From Candidatus Saccharimonadales bacterium (GTDB taxonomy: Bacteria; Patescibacteriota; Saccharimonadia; UBA4664; SCTI01), in contig JASLFZ010000060.1 in NCBI GenBank assembly GCA_030150485.1, positions 1 through 12,249 of the forward strand: 12,249 bases of DNA, given 5' to 3'. Shown piece after piece: positions 1-6,585 of this stretch. The position numbers and the translations under genes were made by a program. Numbering within the stretch: position 1 is the stretch's first letter; each line of letters opens with the position of its first letter. A model generated the notes under the pieces. It did no database searches. It was not told the origin of the DNA and saw nothing but the letters and a program-made list of their open reading frames with translations.

Positions 1-13
1 CAGAAAGAACCCC

Positions 14-442
14 ATGGCGCTGAGAGGTATTAACTCCATCCTGGTCGGAGAGCTGCTGAATGTTCTCTACTACATGGGTCACGGCGATACCATCGCCGTG
101 GTCGATGGCAACTTTCCGGCAGCAACCAAGGCTCGTGGGGAGCTGATTAAGCTCCCCGGGCACAACGTCACAGAAGCCACCGAGGCCATTCTGCAAGTGC
201 TCCCCGTGGAGTGGGCGTCCTACATCGGCCCAGGTCGAGACAAAGAGGCTCCACCGGCTGCAGGGGAGCTAAGGTCGCTGCTGCAGCAGTGGAGCCCCCA
301 GGCAGAGCAGCCTGTGCAGTCCCTGTCAAAATACTTCTACGAAGAAGCTGAAAATGCCACAGCAATCGTAGAAACCAGCGACCCACGGCATTTCGCCTGC
401 TACATTTTGCGGCGAGGCACTCTGCCCGAACCGCGTCAGTAA
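14..442 (+). CDS. RbsD/FucU-family sugar mutarotase (fucose/ribose pyranase type)
   Basis: The 142-residue product matches the RbsD/FucU family in length and layout. Near the N-terminus it has a MGHGD motif (His23, Asp25) followed by NFPA. Near the C-terminus it has YFYEEA...AIVETSD...YILRRGTLP, which corresponds to the FYERA...AIV.TGE...ILLKKG segment of FucU. These enzymes interconvert anomers or ring forms of sugars such as L-fucose or ribose, in the cytoplasm as small oligomers. The active-site His and the C-terminal Tyr are present. The sequence looks nearer to FucU than to RbsD, but the substrate cannot be decided. The start has only a weak purine-rich stretch (AGAAAGAA) upstream, and the window begins 13 bases before it, so its operon is unknown. 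No other sugar-catabolism gene is visible, so it may act alone or with genes to the left. Confidence 0.85.
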   Translation: MALRGINSILVGELLNVLYYMGHGDTIAVVDGNFPAATKARGELIKLPGHNVTEATEAILQVLPVEWASYIGPGRDKEAPPAAGELRSLLQQWSPQAEQPVQSLSKYFYEEAENATAIVETSDPRHFACYILRRGTLPEPRQ

Positions 443-449
443 CGCCCTC

Positions 450-486
450 ACGCTGCGCCCGCCAGCATGGGGGCGCTTAGCGTTTT
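450..486 (+). terminator. Rho-independent terminator after the mutarotase gene
   Basis: ACGCT+GCGCCC (450-460) pairs with GGGCGC (471-476) and, after a TT bulge, with AGCGT (479-483), and is followed by a T-run (483-486). The stem is GC-rich, begins 8 bases after the stop codon, and isolates this gene from typA. Confidence 0.75.
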
Positions 487-516
487 AAGCATCGTGGACG
501 CAGCCCCTAGGAAATG

Positions 517-525
517 TGTTATAAT
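517..525 (+). promoter_or_regulatory. Extended -10 promoter of typA
   Basis: TGT followed directly by TATAAT (520-525) is a perfect extended -10. No convincing -35 lies 17 bases upstream, as is usual for extended -10 promoters. The predicted transcript start is near 532, giving a leader of about 30 nt to the ATG at 562. The upstream in-frame ATG at 514 lies before this transcript start, so it cannot be the start codon on this mRNA. Confidence 0.7.
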
Positions 526-561
526 TACTTTGTACTTGAGCGCCACAAGGCGTATTTTTTT

Positions 562-2388
562 ATGAATCAGAATCCCGAAAACATCCGAAATATCGCAATT
601 ATCGCGCACGTGGACCATGGCAAAACTACAATTGTCGATGGTCTATTGAAGCAATCCCAGACCTTTCGCGACAACCAGGCTGAGATGAGCCAGAGCCTGA
701 TTATGGATAGTGGCGACCAGGAAAAGGAGCGCGGCATCACCATTACCGCTAAAGTGACGGCGGTGCAACACGGCGAGCACCGCATCAATATTATTGATAC
801 GCCCGGTCACGCTGATTTTAGCGGCGAGGTTGAGCGTACGCTCGGTATGGCCGATGGCTGTTTGCTGATCGTCGACGCCCAGGAAGGCCCGATGCCGCAA
901 ACCAAGTTTGTGCTCACCCAAGCGCTGGCCAAAAACCTGCGACCGATTGTCGTTATTAATAAGATTGATAAATCTGGCAGCCGCGTGGCCGAGGTGCGCG
1001 ACGAGCTCGACGAGCTGTTTTTGGAGCTGGCCGTCCACGAGGATCAGCTGCATTACCCGGTGTACTACGCCGTCGGCCGGGCGGGTAAGGCGTGGGCCGA
1101 GATGCCGGATAGCCCCGAGGCGGAGGGTGATCTGAACGTAATTTTTGAGGCGATCGTGAGCGAGGTGCCGGCGCCGAGCGTCGAGCTCGATAAGCCACTG
1201 CAGATGCTGGTGACAGCGCTGGCGTATGACTCCTATAAGGGGAAGTACGCGATTGGGCGCATTAGCCGCGGCCGCGTGAAAAGCGGTGAGGCGGTAGCGC
1301 TGTGCCAGGCGGGCGGCAAGATTGTACGCACCAAGGTGGATGCGGTGTTTGTCAGCCGCGGCGTTGAGCGGGCCGCCGCCGAGGGTGGCGTGGCCGGCGA
1401 CATCGTGCAGCTGACCGGGCTGGGGGACGTACAGATTGGCGATACCGTAGCCGACGCGACCAACCCGGAAGCGCTGCCAACGCTTGAGGTCGAGGAGCCC
1501 ACGCTGCAGATTTACATTGGGCCGAACACTAGCCCGTTTAAGGGCACCGAGGGCCAGTTTGTGACCGGCCGCCAGATCGGCGACCGCTTGCAGCGCGAGC
1601 TTGAAACCAATATTGGCCTGCGGGTTGAGGATGGCGGGTTGGGCTATCTGGTGAGCGGCCGCGGCGAACTACATTTGAGCGTTCTGATTGAAACGATGCG
1701 GCGCGAGGGCTTCGAAATGGAGGTGGGGCGCCCGCAGGTGGTGACGCGCGAGGTGAACGGCAAAACCGAGGAGCCGGTCGAGGAGCTGATTATCGAGGTG
1801 CCGCCGGAGCACGCCGGAGCCGTCCAGATGGAGCTAGGGACGCGACGAGCGGCTTTGCAGGAGCAGTTCGTGAGTAGCAAGGGCGTAACCAAGCTGGTGT
1901 ATACGCTGCCCACGCGGGCGTTACTTGGTTTACGCAACGTTTTGCTAACCAAAACCAAGGGTACGATTATTATGAATTCATTAATTACCGGCTATCAGCC
2001 GATGGGGGAGGCGCTGCGCCAACTGCGTAACGGTGCCTTGATTGCGTTTGAGGCTGGCACTACCACTCCTTACGCGCTGCAGAACGCCCAGGAGCGCGGC
2101 ACCACCTTTGTGGGTCCCGCCGAAAAGATTTACGCCGGCCAAGTTATCGGCCTCAATTCGCGCGGCGACGACCTTGAGGTGAACGTCTGTAAAGAAAAGC
2201 ACCTCACCAACATGCGCTCAAGCAGTAGTGATGGCGTGGTGCAGCTGACCCCGCCAACCATTTTTAGCCTGGAAGAGTGTTTAGATTTCATTGAAAATGA
2301 TGAACTGGTCGAGGTTACGCCCAAAAGCCTTCGACTGCGCAAACGTGAGCTCGACGCCAGCCGGCGCAAAAAGTTAATGAAAAATTAA
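562..2388 (+). CDS. typA: TypA/BipA ribosome-associated translational GTPase
   Basis: The 608-residue product is a full-length TypA (BipA), an EF-G-like GTPase that binds the 70S ribosome and supports 50S assembly and stress or cold adaptation. Visible G motifs are AHVDHGKT (15-22, P-loop), GIT (58-60, switch I), DTPGHADF (79-86, switch II) and NKID (133-136). The C-terminal half shows family signatures including GRGELHLSVLIETMRREG and the TypA-specific RGTTFVG and EKHLTNMRSSSSD stretches. I chose the ATG at 562. It begins the family's usual N-terminus, and the longer reading frame from 514 would begin upstream of the predicted transcript start. Spacing to a weak AAGG (547-550) is 11 nt. The gene appears monocistronic, with its own promoter and a terminator that overlaps its stop codon. 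The neighbouring RNA helicase gene fits a translation/RNA-remodelling theme. Confidence 0.97.
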   Translation: MNQNPENIRNIAIIAHVDHGKTTIVDGLLKQSQTFRDNQAEMSQSLIMDSGDQEKERGITITAKVTAVQHGEHRINIIDTPGHADFSGEVERTLGMADGCLLIVDAQEGPMPQTKFVLTQALAKNLRPIVVINKIDKSGSRVAEVRDELDELFLELAVHEDQLHYPVYYAVGRAGKAWAEMPDSPEAEGDLNVIFEAIVSEVPAPSVELDKPLQMLVTALAYDSYKGKYAIGRISRGRVKSGEAVALCQAGGKIVRTKVDAVFVSRGVERAAAEGGVAGDIVQLTGLGDVQIGDTVADATNPEALPTLEVEEPTLQIYIGPNTSPFKGTEGQFVTGRQIGDRLQRELETNIGLRVEDGGLGYLVSGRGELHLSVLIETMRREGFEMEVGRPQVVTREVNGKTEEPVEELIIEVPPEHAGAVQMELGTRRAALQEQFVSSKGVTKLVYTLPTRALLGLRNVLLTKTKGTIIMNSLITGYQPMGEALRQLRNGALIAFEAGTTTPYALQNAQERGTTFVGPAEKIYAGQVIGLNSRGDDLEVNVCKEKHLTNMRSSSSDGVVQLTPPTIFSLEECLDFIENDELVEVTPKSLRLRKRELDASRRKKLMKN

Positions 2389-2396
2389 CTGTTTTT
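2372..2396 (+). terminator. AT-rich terminator overlapping the typA stop codon
   Basis: AGTTAAT (2372-2378) pairs with ATTAACT (2384-2390) across a GAAAA loop and is followed by GTTTTT (2391-2396). The TAA stop (2386-2388) lies in the 3' arm of the stem. The U-tract is good, but the all-AU-biased stem is weak. Confidence 0.5.
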
Positions 2397-2430
2397 CTGG
2401 GTAGAAATTAAGAGCTCATTAAATCCCTTA

Positions 2431-2459
2431 TAGACAACTTATATTGATTATGCTATAAT
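2431..2459 (+). promoter_or_regulatory. Near-consensus promoter of the DEAD-box helicase gene
   Basis: -35 TAGACA (2431-2436, five of six matches), a 17-bp spacer, and -10 TATAAT (2454-2459, perfect) preceded by TGC (extended -10). The predicted transcript start is near 2466. This is one of the strongest promoters in the window, which suggests high basal transcription and control at a later step in the leader. Confidence 0.85.
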
Positions 2460-2465
2460 TACAGG

Positions 2466-2541
2466 ATAGTGATGAATGTTGGGCTCTTGTAGCTAATCTC
2501 GACTGTTCATCAGCCCAGATTAGTTTAAAAGAAGGACATTC
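2466..2541 (+). promoter_or_regulatory. Structured 5' leader with alternative folds (candidate RNA switch)
   Basis: The leader can form two incompatible sets of helices. In a closed state, 2472-2480 pairs with 2535-2543 (9 bp, one G-U), covering the end of the Shine-Dalgarno and the AU of the start codon. Inside it, 2491-2499 pairs with 2517-2525 (9 bp, one G-U). In an open state, the same 5' segment, 2470-2478, pairs with 2504-2512 (9 bp, two G-U), leaving the start site free. A third option pairs 2479-2485 with 2512-2518. The GAAGGA Shine-Dalgarno (2531-2536) sits 5 nt before the ATG. Known cold-shock helicase genes have long regulatory leaders, so thermal or autogenous control is plausible. 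The pairings are read directly from sequence; the function is inferred. Confidence 0.5.
2472..2492 (+). CDS. Possible 6-codon upstream ORF in the helicase leader
   Basis: ATG-AAT-GTT-GGG-CTC-TTG-TAG encodes MNVGLL. It begins only about 6 nt after the predicted transcript start, so it would be read almost leaderlessly. Its first codons form the strand that pairs with the main start site, so ribosomes on it would open that helix. It could equally be a chance ORF. Confidence 0.25.
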   Translation: MNVGLL

Positions 2542-3738
2542 ATGAATAACTCATTTACACCCCGCGGTGCCCGCGGTGGTAAAGTATTTCGTAACTCGCG
2601 CTATGGCAATCAAAAGCCGCGGCGCAACGGCCAGTACATCGACCCAGCTCGCTTTGTTAATGAAGCGATAATGCCGGAGGCCGAAGTAATTTATAACGCC
2701 AAGCATCGCTTTAGTGATTTCGGCTTTATGGCCGGCCTGCAGCGCAACATTGACGCTAAGGGTTACGACACGCCCACCCCCATCCAAGACCAAACCATTC
2801 CCTCAGCCCTCGAAGGTCGTGATGTGATTGGTCTGGCTAACACCGGTACCGGTAAAACGGCCGCTTTTGTGCTGCCGATCATTCAACAGCTAGCCAACCA
2901 GAAGAACGGCCAAACCGCGTTGATTATGGCGCCGACCCGTGAGCTGGCCGTCCAGATTAACGACGAGTTCCGCGCCTTTGCCAAGGAGCTGCGCCTGTAT
3001 TCGGCGCTGTGCGTCGGTGGCGCCAACATCAACCAGCAGATTCAGCAGCTGCGCCGTGGGCCCCAGGTGGTCATCGGTACGCCCGGCCGCCTGAAGGACC
3101 TGTTTGGCCAGCGCGCGCTGCGCCTCGACCGCACCAGCATTCTGGTACTCGACGAGGCCGACCGCATGCTCGATATGGGCTTTATCCGCGACATTCGCTT
3201 CCTCATCAGCAAGCTGCCAACTAAGAAGCAGACGCTGTGCTTTAGCGCGACCATGCCGCTTGAAATTAAAAGTCTGTTAAATGAGATGCTGCAGGACCCA
3301 GTGAGCGTTTCGGTCGTAAAGGCCCAGACCAGCGATCATGTGGAGCAAAACGTGGTACGCGCCAGCTCGAAAGAAGAGAAGCTGCAACTGCTCACCGACA
3401 TGCTCCAAAAAACCGAGTTCGAGAAGGTGCTCGTATTTGGAAGCACTAAGTTTGGCGTGCAGCGCCTGGCCGACAACCTGAGTAAATCGGGAATTACGGC
3501 GGTGGCGATCCACGGCAACAAAACCCAATCGCAGCGCCAACGCGCCCTCGACTCCTTTAAGAAGGGGAATGTGAAGGTGATGGTCGCGACCGACGTCGCT
3601 TCGCGCGGCCTCGACATCCCGCTGGTGAGCCATGTGATCAACTTCGACCAGCCCTCAACCTACGAGGATTATACCCACCGCATTGGCCGAACCGGCCGCG
3701 CCGGCAACCGCGGCAGCGCGCTGACGTTCGTTAGCTAA
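2542..3738 (+). CDS. DEAD-box ATP-dependent RNA helicase
   Basis: The 398-residue product has the full set of SF2 DEAD-box motifs: Q motif GYDTPTPIQ (74-82), motif I ANTGTGKT (99-106), Ia PTREL (131-135), Ib TPGR (170-173), II DEAD (194-197), III SAT (215-217), V VATDVASRGLDIP (around 358-370) and VI HRIGRTGRAG (379-388). It uses ATP to unwind short RNA duplexes or remodel RNA-protein complexes, for example in ribosome assembly, mRNA decay or cold adaptation. The layout is unusual. The basic Gly/Arg/Asn-rich tail is at the N-terminus (about residues 1-30), and the protein stops 10 residues after motif VI, with none of the C-terminal extensions seen in DeaD/CsdA or DbpA. A GAAGGA Shine-Dalgarno lies 5 nt before the ATG, inside the switch-like leader. 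It is apparently monocistronic. The exact paralogue (csdA, rhlE, cshA) cannot be assigned; the compact core is closest in style to RhlE. Confidence 0.95.
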   Translation: MNNSFTPRGARGGKVFRNSRYGNQKPRRNGQYIDPARFVNEAIMPEAEVIYNAKHRFSDFGFMAGLQRNIDAKGYDTPTPIQDQTIPSALEGRDVIGLANTGTGKTAAFVLPIIQQLANQKNGQTALIMAPTRELAVQINDEFRAFAKELRLYSALCVGGANINQQIQQLRRGPQVVIGTPGRLKDLFGQRALRLDRTSILVLDEADRMLDMGFIRDIRFLISKLPTKKQTLCFSATMPLEIKSLLNEMLQDPVSVSVVKAQTSDHVEQNVVRASSKEEKLQLLTDMLQKTEFEKVLVFGSTKFGVQRLADNLSKSGITAVAIHGNKTQSQRQRALDSFKKGNVKVMVATDVASRGLDIPLVSHVINFDQPSTYEDYTHRIGRTGRAGNRGSALTFVS

Positions 3739-3782
3739 GCCATTTTTCAGTTAAAACTTAATGTTTTCTTAATAATTACCCA

Positions 3783-3805
3783 GTATAGTGTAGGCTATAC
3801 AGGAG
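3783..3805 (+). promoter_or_regulatory. Candidate -10/inverted repeat and Shine-Dalgarno before the G5 gene
   Basis: TATAGT (3784-3789) is a plausible -10 but has no clear -35. It lies in the left arm of an inverted repeat, GTATAG (3783-3788) and CTATAC (3795-3800). A strong AGGAG (3801-3805) follows at once, 7 nt from the ATG at 3813. The repeat could be a repressor operator over the -10 or a short mRNA hairpin next to the ribosome-binding site. The AT-rich stretch 3751-3780 before it holds only a weak AAAAC/GTTTT hairpin that might end helicase transcription. Confidence 0.4.
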
Positions 3806-3812
3806 TAGTTTT

Positions 3813-4490
3813 ATGGTAACCATCTTTGCACTATTGTTCATTGCGGCCTTAATTGGCTTTGGCTTAGCTCTATTCAAGCCCTCGTTTTTTCAACGGTTTG
3901 GTAAAACTTATGCGCGCAAGCACCTGCTGAGCTCCTTCGGGGTGGCCAGCCTAGTTTTATTTGGCGCTATTGGGGCCACTGCGCCCCCGCAGACTCCCAG
4001 CACTAACAGCTCATCTAAGAGCGTAGCGTCACAGGAGGCCGCTCATAAAACGCCCGACCAGCACACTACCAAGCAAGTGAGCGAGACTAAGCCGGTAGCG
4101 TTCATAACCCAGAATGAAAATGATAGCTCGCTACCCAAAGGTCAGACGCAAACCAGGCAAACCGGTAAAAACGGCGTTGAGACCATTACGTACCGCGTTA
4201 ACTACCTAAATGGTCGCGAGACCGGCCGCACCCAGGTATCCGACTCAGTCACTACGCCCGCCGTTCCGCAGATTGTGGAGCAGGGGACGTATGTTGCCCC
4301 CGTGAGCACCTACACGCCTCCTACGAGTAGCTCAGGTGACAGCTACACTAACTCGAACGGCAATACGGTGGAATCTCCTGACGGCAACACAACCGGTGCC
4401 ACCGCTCGATGCGTCGATGGGACCTACAGCCACAGCCAGCACCACAGCGGGACATGTTCGGGTCATGGCGGGGTAGCAACGTGGCTCTAA
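3813..4490 (+). CDS. Membrane-anchored G5-domain / DUF3761 surface protein
   Basis: The 225-residue product has two N-terminal hydrophobic helices (about 2-21 and 38-57). They are separated by a basic loop (KPSFFQRFGKTYARKH) that should face the cytoplasm, so the long C-terminal part is outside the cell. A Ser/Thr/Gln-rich linker (about 58-90) leads to a G5 domain (about 92-160) with the features ITQNENDSSLPKG, ETITYRVNYLNGRETGR and PQIVEQGT. A Thr/Ser/Gly linker follows, and the chain ends with a DUF3761 module (about 195-225) with Cys200, His207, His210, His211, Cys215 and His218. G5 domains occur in surface and cell-wall proteins and can bind sugars such as N-acetylglucosamine. DUF3761 has no firmly known function. 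A role in attachment to the envelope or to a host cell is an inference. The start is well supported by AGGAG at 7 nt. The gene is convergent with the next one, only 4 bases apart. Confidence 0.85.
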   Translation: MVTIFALLFIAALIGFGLALFKPSFFQRFGKTYARKHLLSSFGVASLVLFGAIGATAPPQTPSTNSSSKSVASQEAAHKTPDQHTTKQVSETKPVAFITQNENDSSLPKGQTQTRQTGKNGVETITYRVNYLNGRETGRTQVSDSVTTPAVPQIVEQGTYVAPVSTYTPPTSSSGDSYTNSNGNTVESPDGNTTGATARCVDGTYSHSQHHSGTCSGHGGVATWL

Positions 4491-4494
4491 GGTG

Positions 4495-4953
4495 CTACTC
4501 TGCCTCATTAGCCTCTACGTGAACCGATTGTTCGACCTCACTTAATTCACTTGCTAATAGTTTTAAATCTTGAGCTAAAACATCCTTTATGGCTTCGTGA
4601 ACTTCGAGGTGCGGCATAAATAGCTCCTCTATTTTTTGATGATGCTTTTTTCTTTTTCTAATTATTAGCCCAAACTGCACTATAGAAACGACAAGCACCA
4701 CCAATAAGATTATTAAGATCACGACAGGGTGACTGACCCTGCTACCAGCAGATAAAAGTGCAAGCGTGCCAGTGAAGCTCAGAGGTATAAGTATCTTTAA
4801 AAGATCTAGCAGGCTCTCATCCGCAGCTACAAAAGCACCTGTTAAAATACTTTGCGTCTCATTATCCTGCTGCGTAAAGTCATTCGCTCGAGCAATTGCC
4901 TTATCCACTAAGGCATGGGCTTCGACTAGCTTTTTCTTGGTCTTTTCATCCAT
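4495..4953 (-). CDS. Hypothetical two-helix membrane protein
   Basis: I do not recognise this 152-residue protein. It has a charged N-terminal helix (1-48), two hydrophobic segments (about 49-69 and 75-98), a basic stop-transfer stretch RKRKKHH (99-105) and an acidic C-terminal helix rich in Glu and Leu with possible coiled-coil character. Both termini probably face the cytoplasm, joined by a short hairpin outside. The coding DNA is visibly more AT-rich than its neighbours and uses more A/T-ending codons, which may point to different origin or weaker selection. It is divergent from the DUF2779 gene across 32 bases. No Shine-Dalgarno precedes the ATG, and the extended -10 lies exactly where a leaderless transcript would start. 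It converges with the G5 gene, with no room for a separate terminator. Confidence 0.7.
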   Translation of the reverse strand: MDEKTKKKLVEAHALVDKAIARANDFTQQDNETQSILTGAFVAADESLLDLLKILIPLSFTGTLALLSAGSRVSHPVVILIILLVVLVVSIVQFGLIIRKRKKHHQKIEELFMPHLEVHEAIKDVLAQDLKLLASELSEVEQSVHVEANEAE

Positions 4954-4959
4954 GCGAAT

Positions 4960-4968
4960 ACTATAGCA
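4960..4968 (-). promoter_or_regulatory. Extended -10 promoter of the two-helix membrane protein gene
   Basis: On the minus strand, TGC (4968-4966) is followed by TATAGT (4965-4960). Six bases separate the -10 from the ATG at 4953, which places the expected transcript start on the start codon itself. No -35 match is seen. Confidence 0.6.
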
Positions 4969-4971
4969 AAG

Positions 4972-4979
4972 TGTAGAAT
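4972..4979 (+). promoter_or_regulatory. -10 promoter element of the DUF2779 gene
   Basis: TG directly precedes TAGAAT (4974-4979, five of six matches to TATAAT). The ATG at 4986 begins 7 bases after its end, where transcription would start, so the mRNA is predicted to be leaderless. There is no Shine-Dalgarno in the gap. It overlaps functionally with the opposite promoter at 4960-4968. Confidence 0.5.
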
Positions 4980-4985
4980 AGCCCT

Positions 4986-6500
4986 ATGGCGAAGTGGCTC
5001 ACCAAATCTAATTATAAGAATTTTTTAATTCATCCGGCGTTTTTGTGGTTGGCGAAGTATGAGCCGGACAAGCTGCCGCCGTTTGATGAGCGAGCGCAGG
5101 CGATGGTGGAGCAGGGCAACGCGATCGATATGCTCGCGCAGCAGCTGTATCCTGACGGCGTGGCGGTGGAAGGGGATCTGTTTGCCGGCATCGATAACAC
5201 CGCCGCCATCTTGGCGCGGGACGATGCGCCGCCGCACGTGTTCCAAGCCGCCGTGCTGACCGAGCGCAAGCTGTACGCTCGCGCTGATATCATCAGCCAA
5301 AATGAAGACGGGTCGTGGGATCTGACTGAGGTGAAAAGCGGGGCTTCGGTGCGACCGGACCATATCAACGACCTGGCTTTCCAAAAGGTGGTGTTCGAGG
5401 AGGGTGGCCATCGCATTGATCGGCTATATGTGACGTTCATTAATAATCAATACGTGCGCAAGGGCGACATCGATCTTCACAAGCTGTTTGCAACCGAAGA
5501 GGTAACGGCCAAAGTCGAGGCAATTATGCCGCGCACCAAGAAGAACATTGAAGCTGCGCTCGCCGTCATGGCGTTGCCGGAATGCCCCAGCGACGACCCC
5601 GCTCTAACGAGCAACTGGTACGCCTGGCGCGACGTGTATCGTCACCTTCACCCGGACCTGCCAGAAACCAGCATCTATAATTTGACGCGGCTGGACCTGC
5701 CGCAGGTGCGAGCGCTGGCCAAGGCCGGCGTTTCCGAGCTGGCGAATATCCCGCCCGATCTTGAGCTCAAGCCGCAACAAGTTGCGCAGCTCAGCGCCAT
5801 TAAGGCTGGCGCGCCCATTATCCATCCGGTAAAAATTGCTAACCATATGCGCAAGCTGCAGTTCCCGCTGTACTTTTTCGACTATGAAACCGTCGGGCCG
5901 GCGGTGCCACTTTACAACGGTACGCGGCCCTATGCGCAGGTGCCGTTCCAGTACAGTTTGCACATTTTACATCAGCCCGGCGGTGAGCTGGAGCATCGTG
6001 AGTTTTTGGCTACCAATAGCGATAATCCCATGCCCGCGCTACTTGCTCAAATGCGCACCGATATTGGCGAAACGGGGAGCGTGGTGGTGTGGTACAAGGC
6101 CTTTGAGGGTGGCGTGAACCAAATGATGGGGAGGCTGTACCCGGAATATGCCGAGTTCCTGCGGAGCGCAAATCAGCGCATGTACGACTTAATGGAAATT
6201 TTTAGTAATTTTTACTACATTGACGCGCGCTTTGGCGGCAGCGCCAGCATTAAAAACGTGCTGCCCGTACTGGTACCGGAGCTGTCTTATAAAGATTTAG
6301 CGATCGGCAAGGGTGACGTGGCTCAGCGCCAGTGGGAGCAGGCCACAAGCGGCAAGCTCAGCCAGGAAGAGGCCACCCAAATATTTAATGACCTTAAAAT
6401 ATACTGCGGGCAGGACACGCTCGCCATGGTTCGCATTTATGAAGTTTTAATGAACGTTAAGGAAACGGCTCCGGGGGCGCAGCTAAGCCTACTCGGCTAG
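4986..6500 (+). CDS. DUF2779 protein: PD-(D/E)XK-like plus RNase H-like (DEDD) nuclease candidate
   Basis: The 504-residue product has a C-terminal DUF2779 region (about 293-490) with FFDYETVGPAVPLY, the VVVWYKAFE motif, RMYDLMEIF, GSASIKNVLPVLVPELSYKDL and YCGQDTLAMVRIYEVL. Asp299, Glu301, Asp401 and Asp477 are spaced like the metal ligands of a DEDD exonuclease on an RNase H fold. The N-terminal part (about 1-190) contains ARADII...WDLTEVKSG. Asp101, Glu115 and Lys117 fit the PD-(D/E)XK core seen in Cas4/RecB-type nucleases. A helical linker (about 205-275) joins the two modules. Nuclease activity on DNA or RNA is a family-based inference; the physiological role is unknown, and no cas or restriction genes are near. 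The start has no Shine-Dalgarno, but the promoter position supports leaderless translation from 4986. The stop is TAG, and the gene is followed by a separate promoter. Confidence 0.85.
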   Translation: MAKWLTKSNYKNFLIHPAFLWLAKYEPDKLPPFDERAQAMVEQGNAIDMLAQQLYPDGVAVEGDLFAGIDNTAAILARDDAPPHVFQAAVLTERKLYARADIISQNEDGSWDLTEVKSGASVRPDHINDLAFQKVVFEEGGHRIDRLYVTFINNQYVRKGDIDLHKLFATEEVTAKVEAIMPRTKKNIEAALAVMALPECPSDDPALTSNWYAWRDVYRHLHPDLPETSIYNLTRLDLPQVRALAKAGVSELANIPPDLELKPQQVAQLSAIKAGAPIIHPVKIANHMRKLQFPLYFFDYETVGPAVPLYNGTRPYAQVPFQYSLHILHQPGGELEHREFLATNSDNPMPALLAQMRTDIGETGSVVVWYKAFEGGVNQMMGRLYPEYAEFLRSANQRMYDLMEIFSNFYYIDARFGGSASIKNVLPVLVPELSYKDLAIGKGDVAQRQWEQATSGKLSQEEATQIFNDLKIYCGQDTLAMVRIYEVLMNVKETAPGAQLSLLG

Positions 6501-6509
6501 CTCGACCGC

Positions 6510-6538
6510 TTGACGATAAACGGCTTAAGCATTATTAT
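6510..6538 (+). promoter_or_regulatory. Near-consensus promoter of the small membrane-protein pair
   Basis: -35 TTGACG (6510-6515, five of six matches), a 17-bp spacer, and -10 TATTAT (6533-6538, five of six). The predicted start is near 6545, giving a leader of about 40 nt to the ATG at 6586. It begins 9 bases after the DUF2779 stop codon. Confidence 0.75.
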
Positions 6539-6585
6539 TTGATATCCCTTAGCAGTCTGCATACTCAAATGGAGGAGTTGACGGG

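Noticed and set aside
514..561. Upstream in-frame ATG extending typA by 16 residues.
   Set aside because: It lies before the predicted transcript start (extended -10 at 517-525), lacks a Shine-Dalgarno, and TypA proteins normally begin near the MNQNPENIRNIAIIAHVDHG position.
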